Source: Acidobacteriota bacterium (lineage in GTDB: Bacteria > Acidobacteriota > Terriglobia > Terriglobales > Acidobacteriaceae). From it: a stretch of 11,809 bases of DNA. The stretch spans positions 1 through 11,809 of the forward strand of contig JAKAAZ010000103.1 of NCBI GenBank assembly GCA_021802085.1, written 5' to 3'. Below the pieces are notes generated by a model, which saw nothing but the letters and a program-made list of their open reading frames with translations, had not been told where the DNA came from and searched no databases. Below are positions 1-6,846 of the stretch, piece by piece; the stretch's first letter is position 1; the number at the start of each line of letters is the position of its first letter. The translations under genes were made by a program, and so were the position numbers.

Positions 1-87
1 CGTGCCAAAAATCAGCACCCGGTCCCAGCAACTCAGCACTCCTGCTATCTGTGCTGCATAACGCTCGGTCAGAAGCTCAATGTCCAC
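1..87 (-). CDS. N-terminal fragment of an uncharacterised, possibly multicopy protein (cut by window edge)
   Basis: On the minus strand a frame is open from GTG at 87 to the window edge, giving 29 codons. The readable peptide contains ERYAAQIAGVLSCWDRVLIFGT. From memory, a GVLSC(F/Y)DR-hydrophobic-GTL(P) block close to the N-terminus marks a family of long uncharacterised proteins that often occur in several copies per genome and behave like mobile-element cargo; I cannot confirm this by search. The frame is open further upstream, back to a TAA at about 134-136, so the start is uncertain, and I see no clear ribosome-binding site before the GTG. It points the same way as the next gene, with a gap of about 55 bases. 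The family call rests on one short motif. Confidence 0.45.
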   Translation of the reverse strand, partial: MDIELLTERYAAQIAGVLSCWDRVLIFGT

Positions 88-142
88 CCAAAAATCATAA
101 CCAACGCCCTGTTTGGTTCCGGCTACGTCGGGTTAGGAAAAA

Positions 143-955
143 CTACCTGGCTGCCGGCGGGGAGGACAAAGAAGCATGAGCGACGTCGATCGGCGGCGGT
201 ACCTTGTAATCCTGATACTGAATGGTCAGCGTGGCGCGACCTCCCAGTCGGATAGCGGAAACACTCTTGTTTTTCTGGGGCAGCCAGAACTCTCCCACCT
301 TTTCATAGGTCTCGGCAATGGTGGTACTCGTGATCCAGAAAGAAGGATTTTTCGCCGGTTGCGCTTGAATGCGGCATACGGCGAAATCCCGATCGTTGAT
401 CCAGATTTTTCCGCGGTAGAGATATTTGTTGGGGTGTTTGGGCTCGACCGATACAACGTAGGAGCAACCGTCCGCCGCCGGCTCATACTCCAGGTCGCTA
501 AAGCTGTAATTTTTCTGGTTCAGGTCGAGGGCTTTTCTGGTTGCATCCTGCTGCGCATCCGATTCGCTCTTCACCAGCCGCTTCAGCACGCGGTCGACCA
601 GCCATTTCGGACCGCTCTGAGAGGTAATCCTGAATTCCTTTGTGTTGGGCGCGTCGTAGTTCATGTCCACGACCATCGTGGCAAGCAAGTCGCCAGGAAA
701 CCCGCGGTACGTGACCGTGTAGGTGCGGCTTCCCTGATAGCTTGTCAGGTCCCTGGCGCGCGCCGCGTTCCTCGCCACCAGCGTGTCCACTACCTGCGCA
801 AGGGTCATCGGAGGCACGGTCGATTTTACCGGAGCGGCTGCCGCGAACACTTTGCCGGACCCAAGGATATTCAGAATTAGAAATAGCGTCGCAAAGAAAG
901 CATACCGGCGAAATCCGGCGATCTCATACGACCGTGTGTGCGCGTGCAGAATCAT
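143..955 (-). CDS. Secreted hypothetical protein, outer-membrane-lipoprotein-sorting-like
   Basis: This 270-residue protein begins with a basic N-region and a hydrophobic stretch at about residues 17-38 (FFATLFLILNILGSG, then KVFAAAA), which reads as a signal peptide, so the mature protein should be exported. The mature part has alternating beta-like segments (YTVTYRGFPGDL, KIWINDRDFAVCRIQAQP, ATLTIQYQDYKV). These resemble the LolA/LolB-like fold of proteins annotated as outer-membrane-lipoprotein-sorting or DUF-type periplasmic proteins. That fold assignment is inferred from pattern only. It has no lipobox and no catalytic motif that I recognise. The ATG lies inside the end of the glycosyltransferase gene (32-base overlap), and no later Met appears until about residue 50, past the signal peptide, so the start is probably right. 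It is the last gene of a three-gene minus-strand operon. Confidence 0.75.
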   Translation of the reverse strand: MILHAHTRSYEIAGFRRYAFFATLFLILNILGSGKVFAAAAPVKSTVPPMTLAQVVDTLVARNAARARDLTSYQGSRTYTVTYRGFPGDLLATMVVDMNYDAPNTKEFRITSQSGPKWLVDRVLKRLVKSESDAQQDATRKALDLNQKNYSFSDLEYEPAADGCSYVVSVEPKHPNKYLYRGKIWINDRDFAVCRIQAQPAKNPSFWITSTTIAETYEKVGEFWLPQKNKSVSAIRLGGRATLTIQYQDYKVPPPIDVAHASLSSPPAAR

Positions 956-2165
956 TCAGGCTCCGGTTATTGTCGTTCATGAGTGCCGCGGCCATGGGCA
1001 CGGATAGTTGGGAACAATACGTTTGATAGATGTTCTGAAACGCACTGTCCCAGGAACTTGCCTTCGCATACTCGCGCGCGGCTTTTCTCATAGAAGACAG
1101 CAGATCCGGAGTTGTCATCAGGATGGCAACATAGGCTGCAAATTCCTCAAAGTTCCGGGCGACGTATCCTGTCTTTCCATGCTGGACCGTGTACTTTGGG
1201 CCGCCGGTTGCTGTCACGACAGCCGCAACCCCGGACGCAAGAGCTTCGAGAACGACCAGGCCAAAGGTCTCCGTCTCGGAGGGAAATGCCAGGACATCCA
1301 TATTCGCATACGCACGTGACAACTCGTTGCCGGTAAGGACGCCGGCAAATTCCGCGCACTGCAAGTTTGCACGCAACCAGCTCTCCTCCGCGCCCTGGCC
1401 TACGATGAGAAGCCGGAAATCGCGATACTCTGTATGATGCAGCGCACGCTCCAGCCGCGACAGCCAGCGGACATTTTTTTCCGGCGTTAGACGACCTACA
1501 TAGCCAATCGTGAACGGGCCGTTCTGGCGGTTGCGGAAATCCGGATCGAACCTGGCCGTATCGACCCCATGGCCCATCGGAAAGCAGGGTTTTCCGGTCG
1601 TCTGGATCAGTTCCTCCACGATTTCCGGGTTGGGCGCAAAGAGAAACCTGGGAATCTTATAGAAGCGCGTGGTTGCGAGCAGGCTGAATTTCTGCGCCGC
1701 GCGCGAGACGGGATTGGCCAGCTCACTTGGCAAAAACGAGAGCGCTTTGGAGGCGCGCAAGCCCGCATATTGCGGAAGGTTGGTTTGCCAGAAAGCCGCC
1801 AGCGGAATTTTGAAATTGTGAGCACACAGCGCGCCGAGAATGCCAACATCGCTGGGGCCGGTGATTTGAACCACGTCCGCCGCGAACTCGCGCAGCAGCG
1901 CAGCGACCTTTCGATAGTGTCGCAGGAAAAACAAGTCGAACTCGTGATGGCGGTCCAGTGGAAATTTCATCGGCCCGCGGCGAAGCTGCACGCGGATGAC
2001 CGAGCCCTCGCGGATGACCTGGTCGCATGGACCGGCATGAACCATCATGAACGGGATTTCCCGTTGCCGAGCGTACGCCGCGAAGTTCCGGGCAACCACC
2101 GCGACCCCGTCCACTTCATGAAAGGCATCCGGGAAAAATGCGACCCGGAGGTGTCGCTCGCTCAC
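924..2165 (-). CDS. Glycosyltransferase family 4 (GT-B fold)
   Basis: This 413-residue protein is a retaining GT-B glycosyltransferase of the GT4 type, which moves a sugar from a nucleotide donor to a lipid or glycan acceptor at the cytoplasmic membrane. The N-terminal acceptor domain opens with RVAFFPDAFHEVDGVAVVAR, the usual first strand and glycine loop. The C-terminal donor domain starts near residue 218 with IGYVGRLTPEKNVRWL. The E-x7-E donor-site motif is E299 to E307 in SETETFGLVVLEALASG, followed by ATGGPKYTV and HGKTGYV. Length is normal for the family. It resembles the branch holding sulfolipid and mannosyltransferases (SqdX, MgtA), but the substrate cannot be read from the sequence. 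Its start overlaps the end of the PHP gene by 4 bases, so the two are probably translationally coupled. Confidence 0.9.
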   Translation of the reverse strand: MSERHLRVAFFPDAFHEVDGVAVVARNFAAYARQREIPFMMVHAGPCDQVIREGSVIRVQLRRGPMKFPLDRHHEFDLFFLRHYRKVAALLREFAADVVQITGPSDVGILGALCAHNFKIPLAAFWQTNLPQYAGLRASKALSFLPSELANPVSRAAQKFSLLATTRFYKIPRFLFAPNPEIVEELIQTTGKPCFPMGHGVDTARFDPDFRNRQNGPFTIGYVGRLTPEKNVRWLSRLERALHHTEYRDFRLLIVGQGAEESWLRANLQCAEFAGVLTGNELSRAYANMDVLAFPSETETFGLVVLEALASGVAAVVTATGGPKYTVQHGKTGYVARNFEEFAAYVAILMTTPDLLSSMRKAAREYAKASSWDSAFQNIYQTYCSQLSVPMAAALMNDNNRSLNDSARAHTVV

Positions 2166-3316
2166 GAAATCGCCTCAGACGGGCTGTCGGAAAGCAGATG
2201 CAAGTCCACCTCGTCGGCGTAGACGCGTTTCGCCGCCCACTGGACGGTCGCATTTTCCGCCAACCGGAAGACTGAAAAAATGCGCTCGACAAATGCGGGC
2301 GGGGCCTTCCAGAACGCGGAAATCGGGAGGAAGCCAGTACCGGTCTTGTCGGGATGAAAGACGCGGTCGTCCCAACGGCGAGACCCTTCCGGATATTCCG
2401 GGTAGTACCGAATCACGTCCAGCACGGCGTGCGCAACGCGAACGCACATGGGATCGGAGTACTGCTGCATCAGCAAGAGATGGCTGCGTTGTTCCTTGCG
2501 AATTTCGTGGACGAATTCCGCAAAGCTCTGCGCGTTGCTTAGATTGACTGCGGCGCTTGGCTCGCAGGTGTGTCGATCTCCACCGGAAACGATCGGTCGC
2601 TCCCAGCGTTCCGCCAGCGGGATGACTCTCTTATTTTCCTGCCACTTCCGCATTCCATTGATTTCAAACGCATGCATGAATGCGCTGTTCCGCTCTAAAA
2701 ACTGTTCCAGGCAAAGCGCATGCTGCAGCGGCCCCAATCCACATAAGTCCCAAAGCGGATGGTTGAACACGATGAGCACATCCGGAAATGCATGCAACGC
2801 CGCAAGCAGTTCCGTTGCTCGCGGTATGGAAGGGTTTTGCGTGTACTCGTCGAGCGCGGCAGCCAGGTCCTGCGCGTGGGCAACCGGCAGGTTGTGAATG
2901 CCCAGATGAAACATGCTCCCGCAATACGGAACGCTCCACTCCAAAGAAAGCGGGATTTCCGCAGTCTCCGTGGCCAGGCGCAACAAGGAGGGAGCCTGGA
3001 TCGAATCATGGTCGGTCAGCGACACCAGGCCGGCCAGATCCAGTCCCCTCTCAATCTGATTTTTCTCGACATCGAACGCCAGCTTGGGGGTCAGCGGCGA
3101 GGTCCAATAGGCGCGGGAAAAATCGACGGGAACGACAGATTTTCGATACTGCCGATCCAGGACCCGTTGAATAATCGGCCATTTTTCCGTGAATGCCGGG
3201 ATGAACTGGAGTTTCTCTTTCGAGTGCCGGGTATGGCTATGGAGGGATATCCCTGTTCTATATCCACGGACGCAGTTCGTACTTTTCCAAACACATGAAA
3301 CCTTAGTTGACGCCAA
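2162..3316 (-). CDS. PHP-domain metal-dependent phosphoesterase
   Basis: The protein carries the signature of PHP phosphoesterases, whose clustered His and Asp residues bind two or three metal ions and hydrolyse phosphoesters. Counted from TTG at 3316 (384 residues) it shows LHSHTRHS (H26, H28), SLTDHDS (D102, H103, D104), E126 in LEW, H137 and H141 in FHLGIH, H186 in FNHPLWD, and D247 with H249 in GGDRHT. All positions expected for metal binding appear present. The frame is open further, to another TTG at 3367, which would add 17 residues. I prefer 3316 because a GAGG lies about 11 bases upstream and nothing similar precedes 3367, but both are weak. It heads the operon with the glycosyltransferase, suggesting a shared glycoconjugate or phosphate-ester role; the substrate is unknown. 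Confidence 0.85.
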   Translation of the reverse strand: MASTKVSCVWKSTNCVRGYRTGISLHSHTRHSKEKLQFIPAFTEKWPIIQRVLDRQYRKSVVPVDFSRAYWTSPLTPKLAFDVEKNQIERGLDLAGLVSLTDHDSIQAPSLLRLATETAEIPLSLEWSVPYCGSMFHLGIHNLPVAHAQDLAAALDEYTQNPSIPRATELLAALHAFPDVLIVFNHPLWDLCGLGPLQHALCLEQFLERNSAFMHAFEINGMRKWQENKRVIPLAERWERPIVSGGDRHTCEPSAAVNLSNAQSFAEFVHEIRKEQRSHLLLMQQYSDPMCVRVAHAVLDVIRYYPEYPEGSRRWDDRVFHPDKTGTGFLPISAFWKAPPAFVERIFSVFRLAENATVQWAAKRVYADEVDLHLLSDSPSEAIS

Positions 3317-3367
3317 TGGAGATAAAACCTCGCTAGCTGTTAGAAAATTACCATACCAAAAGAACAA

Positions 3368-3771
3368 TCGGCAGCGGACTCGGCATGCATTGGTAAGGGG
3401 ATAATTGCCCGTTCATTGGACTGATGCACGTGGAATACGTCATTACGTCGCGCCGTTTCCAGGGTAAAAATCTTGTCCCGCTGCTCAATGTCTCAATTCT
3501 TAATATCTGAAGACTTGGCGACCGTTTACAGTTTACTCCGAATCGCGGTAATTTTGAAACAGACCAAAACCGGCATTCGGATACGCGCAGGATCGCTGAT
3601 ACTTCACGCATGGGCTGCGCGTACCATTTCGTCCGCGTTTCGTGAGAATGTCAAGGGGGATGTGGCCATAGCGGAAGCGTTGCAACGCGAACGATACTTG
3701 AAGACGGGGAAGGGCCGCGACTCGTGCAAGAACGTCTGAAATAGACCCATCGTGATAACCTCAAAAAGGAT
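3368..3771. other. Intergenic region without a convincing gene
   Basis: About 400 bases separate the divergent PHP gene from the tRNA. Two overlapping open frames of 87-88 codons exist on opposite strands (3348-3611 minus, 3473-3739 plus). Neither shows a recognisable motif, a good ribosome-binding site or coding-like composition. Promoters for the minus-strand operon and for the tRNA should lie here, but I could not pick out a sigma-70 pair with confidence. Confidence 0.5.
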
Positions 3772-3848
3772 GCGCCCGTAGCTCAGCTGGATAGAGTGAA
3801 CGCCTCCGAAGCGTTAGGTCACAAGTTCGAATCTTGTCGGGCGCACCA
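3772..3848 (+). tRNA. tRNA-Arg (anticodon CCG)
   Basis: The 77-base gene folds completely. The acceptor stem is GCGCCCG (3772-3778) with CGGGCGC (3838-3844), followed by discriminator A and an encoded CCA (3846-3848). The D arm is GCTCAGCTGGATAGAGT with the usual GG. The anticodon stem is AACGC/GCGTT around the loop CTCCGAA, so the anticodon is CCG and reads the arginine codon CGG. The T arm is ACAAG-TTCGAAT-CTTGT. Everything is intact. Phage-like genes begin about 170 bases downstream on the same strand, and the 3' half of a tRNA gene is the classic target for tyrosine integrases, so this is a plausible attachment site. Confidence 0.97.
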
Positions 3849-4014
3849 AACTTCAGAACAGCACAACCGAAGGTAGCCGAGCGTCGAGCCAGTACAACGG
3901 GTCGATGGACGGAGGGGCTGAACGATAGCTTTGCGGTGATCGTTCACAACTTTTACTCGGATACCTCCAGAGCGGCGAAGCTGCCGCCTTCACCTGCTTT
4001 CGACGAGGTGCAAC
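3849..4014. other. Spacer between tRNA and phage-like operon with an inverted repeat
   Basis: This spacer holds a perfect 8-bp inverted repeat, TGAACGAT (3919-3926) and ATCGTTCA (3939-3946), separated by 12 bases, which could be an operator or a hairpin. A shorter GCGGC/GCCGC hairpin follows at 3972-3987. A promoter for the plus-strand operon is expected here, but no -35/-10 pair stands out. An open frame runs through from the tRNA (3834-4082), but it begins inside the tRNA and is unlikely to be translated. Confidence 0.45.
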
Positions 4015-4404
4015 GTGCTGTCATCCCCCTGGCTTCAATCCTGTTCTGTCAATCAAGCGAAACTCAATGCCGCGAGCGATGAATTTCTGGCGCGGCAAAC
4101 CTACGATCGGAAAGTCGATGCGGCTGAGGATGCGCGGGAATTCGCATCCAATGCGGCCGCGTTGGTCGATTCTGCGGAGGCAGACCGGAAACGGATCGCC
4201 GAGGAAACCGGCGAAACCGATGTGCTCGCGTATTTGAAGCGCGTCTGGCCAAAGTCGCAACCGCAGGACGTTAAATGCGAGCTGCTGCCGGCGGCATTCA
4301 AACGCGGGCCCGACATCTTCCTACCCAATGTGCGATACGGGCGCACGCGGCTGTTTCTCTCGAAGATCATCGGACGCGCTGCGTGGCGCGGGGTGAGCCT
4401 ATGA
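4015..4404 (+). CDS. Hypothetical protein, first gene of the phage-like operon
   Basis: I do not recognise this 129-residue protein. A GTG start at 4015 is supported by GAGG six bases upstream (4005-4008). The middle is charged and probably alpha-helical (DRKVDAAEDAREFA, DSAEADRKRIAEETGE). The C-terminal third is basic with VRYGRTRLFLSKIIGRAAW. It has no cysteines arranged for zinc and no signal peptide or membrane segment. Its stop overlaps the next start by four bases (ATGA), opening a run of tightly coupled small genes. It is the first gene after the tRNA, a place where an integrase would be expected, but it shows no R-H-R-Y tyrosine recombinase motif and is far too short. Confidence 0.6.
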   Translation: MLSSPWLQSCSVNQAKLNAASDEFLARQTYDRKVDAAEDAREFASNAAALVDSAEADRKRIAEETGETDVLAYLKRVWPKSQPQDVKCELLPAAFKRGPDIFLPNVRYGRTRLFLSKIIGRAAWRGVSL

Positions 4405-4646
4405 GCTTCCTTCCTCCGGTGGCGCATGCTCTTGTGCGGGAACGTGCACTCATCGCCGCGGTAGCTGCCGCGCTCCCGGTGCTGCGGTCGGATAGGCTAG
4501 CGACCGTCGAGGGGGCCACACTGCTGGGCGCGGACGGCTTGCCGGATTTGTCTACGTTGGACGCGTATGCAGTGCCGTATGTCCGCGAGTACGACCGCGT
4601 GATTGCGCTCGGCGAGGGCGCACTCCGGAAAGCGGGTCTGGGATGA
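4401..4646 (+). CDS. Hypothetical small helical protein
   Basis: This is an 81-residue protein from an ATG that overlaps the previous stop as ATGA. It is rich in Ala and Leu and probably helical (HALVRERALIAAVAAALPVL), with a second part reading DAYAVPYVREYDRVIALGEG. The frame is open upstream to 4275 within the previous gene, but the coupled ATG at 4401 is the sensible start. The hydrophobic run is too charged at its edges to be called a membrane segment. I recognise no family. Its place in the coupled operon suggests a phage accessory role. Confidence 0.6.
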   Translation: MSFLPPVAHALVRERALIAAVAAALPVLRSDRLATVEGATLLGADGLPDLSTLDAYAVPYVREYDRVIALGEGALRKAGLG

Positions 4647-4876
4647 GCTGGGCGCGTATATTTACCTGCGATATTTGCGGGCGCGAGCGCGGAGAGGCGA
4701 ACCATTGGTTTCTGTCGTGGTCCGATTCTTGCGGCGGCGTCAGGATCGGACCCTGGGACGCTTCGGCTGCCACGCGAGGGGTTGTTGGCCATCTTTGCAG
4801 CGAAGAATGCGCCCACAAACTCCTGTCGCGCTGCCTTGCGCCAGACAGGACGCAAGATGAGGGGGCGCAATCGTGA
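4643..4876 (+). CDS. Small zinc-ribbon-like phage protein
   Basis: This 77-residue protein has the cysteine pairs of a small zinc-binding fold: C9 and C12 in FTCDICGRERGE, and C52 and C56 in HLCSEECAHKLL. Between them is a short beta-type stretch with Trp residues (NHWFLSWSD). Small phage proteins with CDICGK near the start and C-x3-C before a helix are common, but their function is unknown to me. The start overlaps the previous stop by four bases and the stop overlaps the next GTG by four bases, so it is inside a coupled chain. Confidence 0.65.
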   Translation: MSWARIFTCDICGRERGEANHWFLSWSDSCGGVRIGPWDASAATRGVVGHLCSEECAHKLLSRCLAPDRTQDEGAQS

Positions 4877-5157
4877 GCCCGCGCCCGGTATTTACAGGTA
4901 GCTGCCGTATTTGTGGATGCGGCGCATCGGAAGACGAGACGCGCGCCTGCGTGACTCCCACGGGCGATCCGTGCCATTGGTTCGATTTTGAGCGCACGGT
5001 TTGCTCGATGCCGGGATGCGTGCGTGCCTGGGAGCTGGAGCGCAAGAAATTCAAGGACGAGCGCGCGGCGAAGAACCGCAAGAAAACGCCGGCGCAGATC
5101 CACGACGCGATTCGTAGGCGCAACCGGAAAGGGAAAGGAAAGCAATGGATTGCATGA
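4873..5157 (+). CDS. Cys-rich zinc-binding phage protein with basic tail
   Basis: This is a 94-residue protein from a GTG start overlapping the previous TGA. The N-terminal half carries C11, C14, C16, C26, C34 (with HW) and C44/C49, in the order CRICGCG...ACV...GDPCHWFD...VCSMPGC. From memory, CxxCGC...C...PCHW...C is a recurring small zinc module in phage and ParB-like proteins. The C-terminal half is strongly basic (KKFKDERAAKNRKK, RRRNRKGKGK), which suggests nucleic-acid binding. The reaction or target is unknown. It sits between two other Cys-motif genes and overlaps the following gene by 13 bases. Confidence 0.65.
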   Translation: MSPRPVFTGSCRICGCGASEDETRACVTPTGDPCHWFDFERTVCSMPGCVRAWELERKKFKDERAAKNRKKTPAQIHDAIRRRNRKGKGKQWIA

Positions 5158-5540
5158 CGGCCTCGATTCCCGAAACTTTGCGCATCTGCGTGGGATGCGA
5201 GCTGGATCTGGCCACGACGGGCACGATTTGCGACGGGTGCCGCGCGGCCTATGAGCGCCATCGCGAGACTGTCGCGGCGCTGCTGGCTGAAGCGGAGGGC
5301 GCGCGGGCGCAGCTACTCGCAGCATTGTGCAACGTTGAGGCTGCTCTGGCTCTCTCCGCGCCGAAGGCAGAGCCGGAGCCGACTGTTGAGACGACGCGCG
5401 TGTCGCGGGAGATCGTGACGTATCTGGACGCGGTTGGGACGCGCATTGAGCATCTGTGGGGACTGGGAGCGGTCGCGTTCGCTGTCTTGGTTCTGCTGGG
5501 ATGGGAAGTGTGGCAACGCTGGATGCAAGGGAAGGGGTAA
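5145..5540 (+). CDS. Zinc-finger and C-terminal membrane-anchor protein
   Basis: This 131-residue protein has three visible parts. A four-cysteine zinc module comes first (C15 and C18 in CVGC, C29 and C32 in CDGC). A coiled-coil-like helix follows (about 33-70, ERHRETVAALLAEAEGARAQ), then a Pro/Glu-rich linker. A single membrane segment lies at about 105-123 (WGLGAVAFAVLVLLGW), followed by a short basic tail. The likely topology is a cytoplasmic zinc domain anchored by its C-terminus. The ATG at 5145 has GGAAAG about five bases upstream; a second ATG at 5154 would give an ATGA overlap instead. The function is unknown. The frame continues open after its TAA (see the next entry). Confidence 0.65.
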   Translation: MDCMTASIPETLRICVGCELDLATTGTICDGCRAAYERHRETVAALLAEAEGARAQLLAALCNVEAALALSAPKAEPEPTVETTRVSREIVTYLDAVGTRIEHLWGLGAVAFAVLVLLGWEVWQRWMQGKG

Positions 5541-5681
5541 CGCACGAGGTTTTTTCACGAATGCCGCCCGGAATTTTATTTCCATGGCGGGCGCCTGACG
5601 AAAGACAAAAAGAGCGGCAAGCAATTCTGGATGTTGAATCAGGCGATCGCGCTGGAGACGCAGAAACATCGACCGAATTAG
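5541..5681 (+). pseudogene. Coding-like frame without a start codon (possible broken or frameshifted gene)
   Basis: After the TAA at 5538-5540 the same frame reads 46 sense codons to TAG at 5679-5681, with high third-position G+C (about 70 percent by my count) and a protein-like composition (FFHECRPEFYFHGGRLTKDK, then KSGKQFWMLNQAIALETQ). No ATG, GTG or TTG precedes this part; the first is ATG at about 5634. The competing frame from ATG 5561 to 5800 (79 codons) has near-random third positions. Either this is a remnant, or it is reached by a shift at the T6 run (5550-5555) from an upstream start such as ATG 5501, or the T-run length is a sequence error. Confidence 0.35.
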
Positions 5682-5687
5682 TTTTCT

Positions 5688-5867
5688 GTGCGTGCGGTTG
5701 GCGCACTGGAAGGCATGCGGCGGACGGAAGCGACTACGTTCGCCGCGTGCAAACAAGCGTGCGGCGCAACGGTGTGCTGCCGAGCAGCCTTCGATCCTGA
5801 CGGAAAACGGAACGCCGCGCGCAAGATTTGTTTGGAGGGTGATTGTGGGCAATACGACTGGGATTGA
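5688..5867 (+). CDS. Possible small Cys-rich protein
   Basis: This is a 59-codon frame from GTG 5688, or 50 codons from ATG 5715, overlapping the start of the DUF5131 gene by 23 bases. The peptide has six cysteines (FAACKQACGATVCCRAAFD, then KICLEGDCGQYDW), suggesting metal binding, and reads as a plausible folded protein. It is in the same frame as the broken stretch before it, six bases after that TAG, so the two might once have been one gene. Ribosome-binding sites are poor: none before the GTG, and GGAAGG only one base before the ATG. That is why confidence is low. Confidence 0.35.
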   Translation: MRAVGALEGMRRTEATTFAACKQACGATVCCRAAFDPDGKRNAARKICLEGDCGQYDWD

Positions 5868-6846
5868 GTGGACGGACGCGACGTGGAACCCGATTCGGGG
5901 CTGCTCGCGGGTGAGCGACGGATGCAGGAACTGCTACGCGGAGCGCCAGGCGCATCGCTTCAGCGGCGCTGGGCAACCTTACGAGGGCCTGACGCAGATC
6001 GTGAATGGTCATCCGGGTTGGACGGGAAAGGTTGCTCTGGCCGAAAAGCATCTACTGGACCCGCTGAAGTGGAAGCCGGTGCGGACGCAAACTGAGACAG
6101 ACGAAATGGCCGGGTGCTATTCCACGCGCCCGCGACGCATTTTCGTGAACAGCATGAGCGACTTGTTTCATCCCAATGTGCCGGATGAGTGGATCGACCG
6201 CATCTTCGCGGTGATGGCAATGTGCCCGCAGCATACATTTCAGGTGCTCACAAAGCGGCCGGAACGGATGCAGGCCTACTGCACAGACGACAGCTCGATT
6301 CGACGCGTGATCGGCGCTGCCGAGCTTATTGCTTTCAGGCTGGGCGCAACAGTGGAAGGTCGCGTATGGAATAACCCCGACGGCTTCTCAGGCATATGTA
6401 TCCCTAACGTGCATCTTGGGGTGAGCGTGGAGAACCAAGCGGCGGCGGACGAGCGCATTCCGCTCCTGCTCCAAACGCCCGCAGTGGTGCGGTTCATCAG
6501 CGCCGAGCCGTTGCTTGGTGAGGTCATTCTTCGATGGCCCTTCGTGGCTACTGACCCGCATCTCGACTGGGTGATTGTCGGGGGGGAGAGTGGGCCTGGC
6601 GCACGACCGATGCATCCCGACTGGGCACGCGGCCTGCGCGATCAATGCGTGGCCGCTGGCGTCCCGTTTTTTTTCAAGCAGTGGGGCAAGTGGCGTGGGA
6701 AGCTTCCGAAAGAAAATCTTGGGTTATTAGCAGCCGGCGCGGCCTGCCACGAGTGGAATGGGGGAGTTACCTCCTGGCGCGTGGGCAAAAAAATTGCTGG
6801 GGCGCTCCTTGACGGGCGCGAGTGGAAGGAGTTTCCGCGTGGGTGA
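5845..6846 (+). CDS. Phage Gp37/Gp68 family protein (DUF5131), three-Cys motif
   Basis: This 333-residue protein is a clear member of Pfam PF07505 (DUF5131, phage Gp37/Gp68). It opens with GIEWTDATWNPIRGC and has C20, C27 and C30 in C-x6-C-x2-C followed by YAE, a radical-SAM-like three-cysteine motif that may bind an iron-sulfur cluster. Later family blocks are FVNSMSDLFHPNVPDEWIDR, PQHTFQVLTKRPERM, GVSVENQ, FISAEPLLG and the C-terminal DWVIVGGESGPGARPMHPDW with FFFKQWGKWRG. GTG at 5845 is chosen because GGAGG ends six bases upstream (5834-5838) and the family starts about six residues before IEWTDATWNP; the frame is open to 5692. The reaction is not established. Relatives are common in phages and islands, often beside a TcmP partner, which I do not see here. 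Confidence 0.9.
   Translation: MGNTTGIEWTDATWNPIRGCSRVSDGCRNCYAERQAHRFSGAGQPYEGLTQIVNGHPGWTGKVALAEKHLLDPLKWKPVRTQTETDEMAGCYSTRPRRIFVNSMSDLFHPNVPDEWIDRIFAVMAMCPQHTFQVLTKRPERMQAYCTDDSSIRRVIGAAELIAFRLGATVEGRVWNNPDGFSGICIPNVHLGVSVENQAAADERIPLLLQTPAVVRFISAEPLLGEVILRWPFVATDPHLDWVIVGGESGPGARPMHPDWARGLRDQCVAAGVPFFFKQWGKWRGKLPKENLGLLAAGAACHEWNGGVTSWRVGKKIAGALLDGREWKEFPRG

Noticed and set aside
176..880. 234-codon open frame on the plus strand opposite the secreted protein gene
   Set aside because: It is antisense to a gene with a signal peptide and coherent protein pattern; its own product is Arg-rich and shapeless.
1569..2222. 217-codon plus-strand frame opposite the glycosyltransferase
   Set aside because: It is antisense to a gene with clear GT4 motifs and shows no motif of its own.
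3834..4082. 82-codon frame starting in the tRNA
   Set aside because: It begins inside the tRNA gene, has no ribosome-binding site and overlaps the start of the better supported 4015 gene.
4015..4404. First gene as a truncated integrase
   Set aside because: No tyrosine or serine recombinase motif is present, and it has its own ribosome-binding site and full-length coupling to the next gene.
4552..5706. 384-codon minus-strand frame across the zinc-protein genes
   Set aside because: Long antisense frames are expected in GC-rich DNA. The product is Arg/Pro/Ser-rich without domains, and the plus strand carries coupled genes with ribosome-binding sites.
5561..5800. 79-codon plus-strand frame starting ATG 5561
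   Set aside because: Third-position G+C is near random, while another frame over the same bases looks coding; the only GAGG is about 11 bases away.
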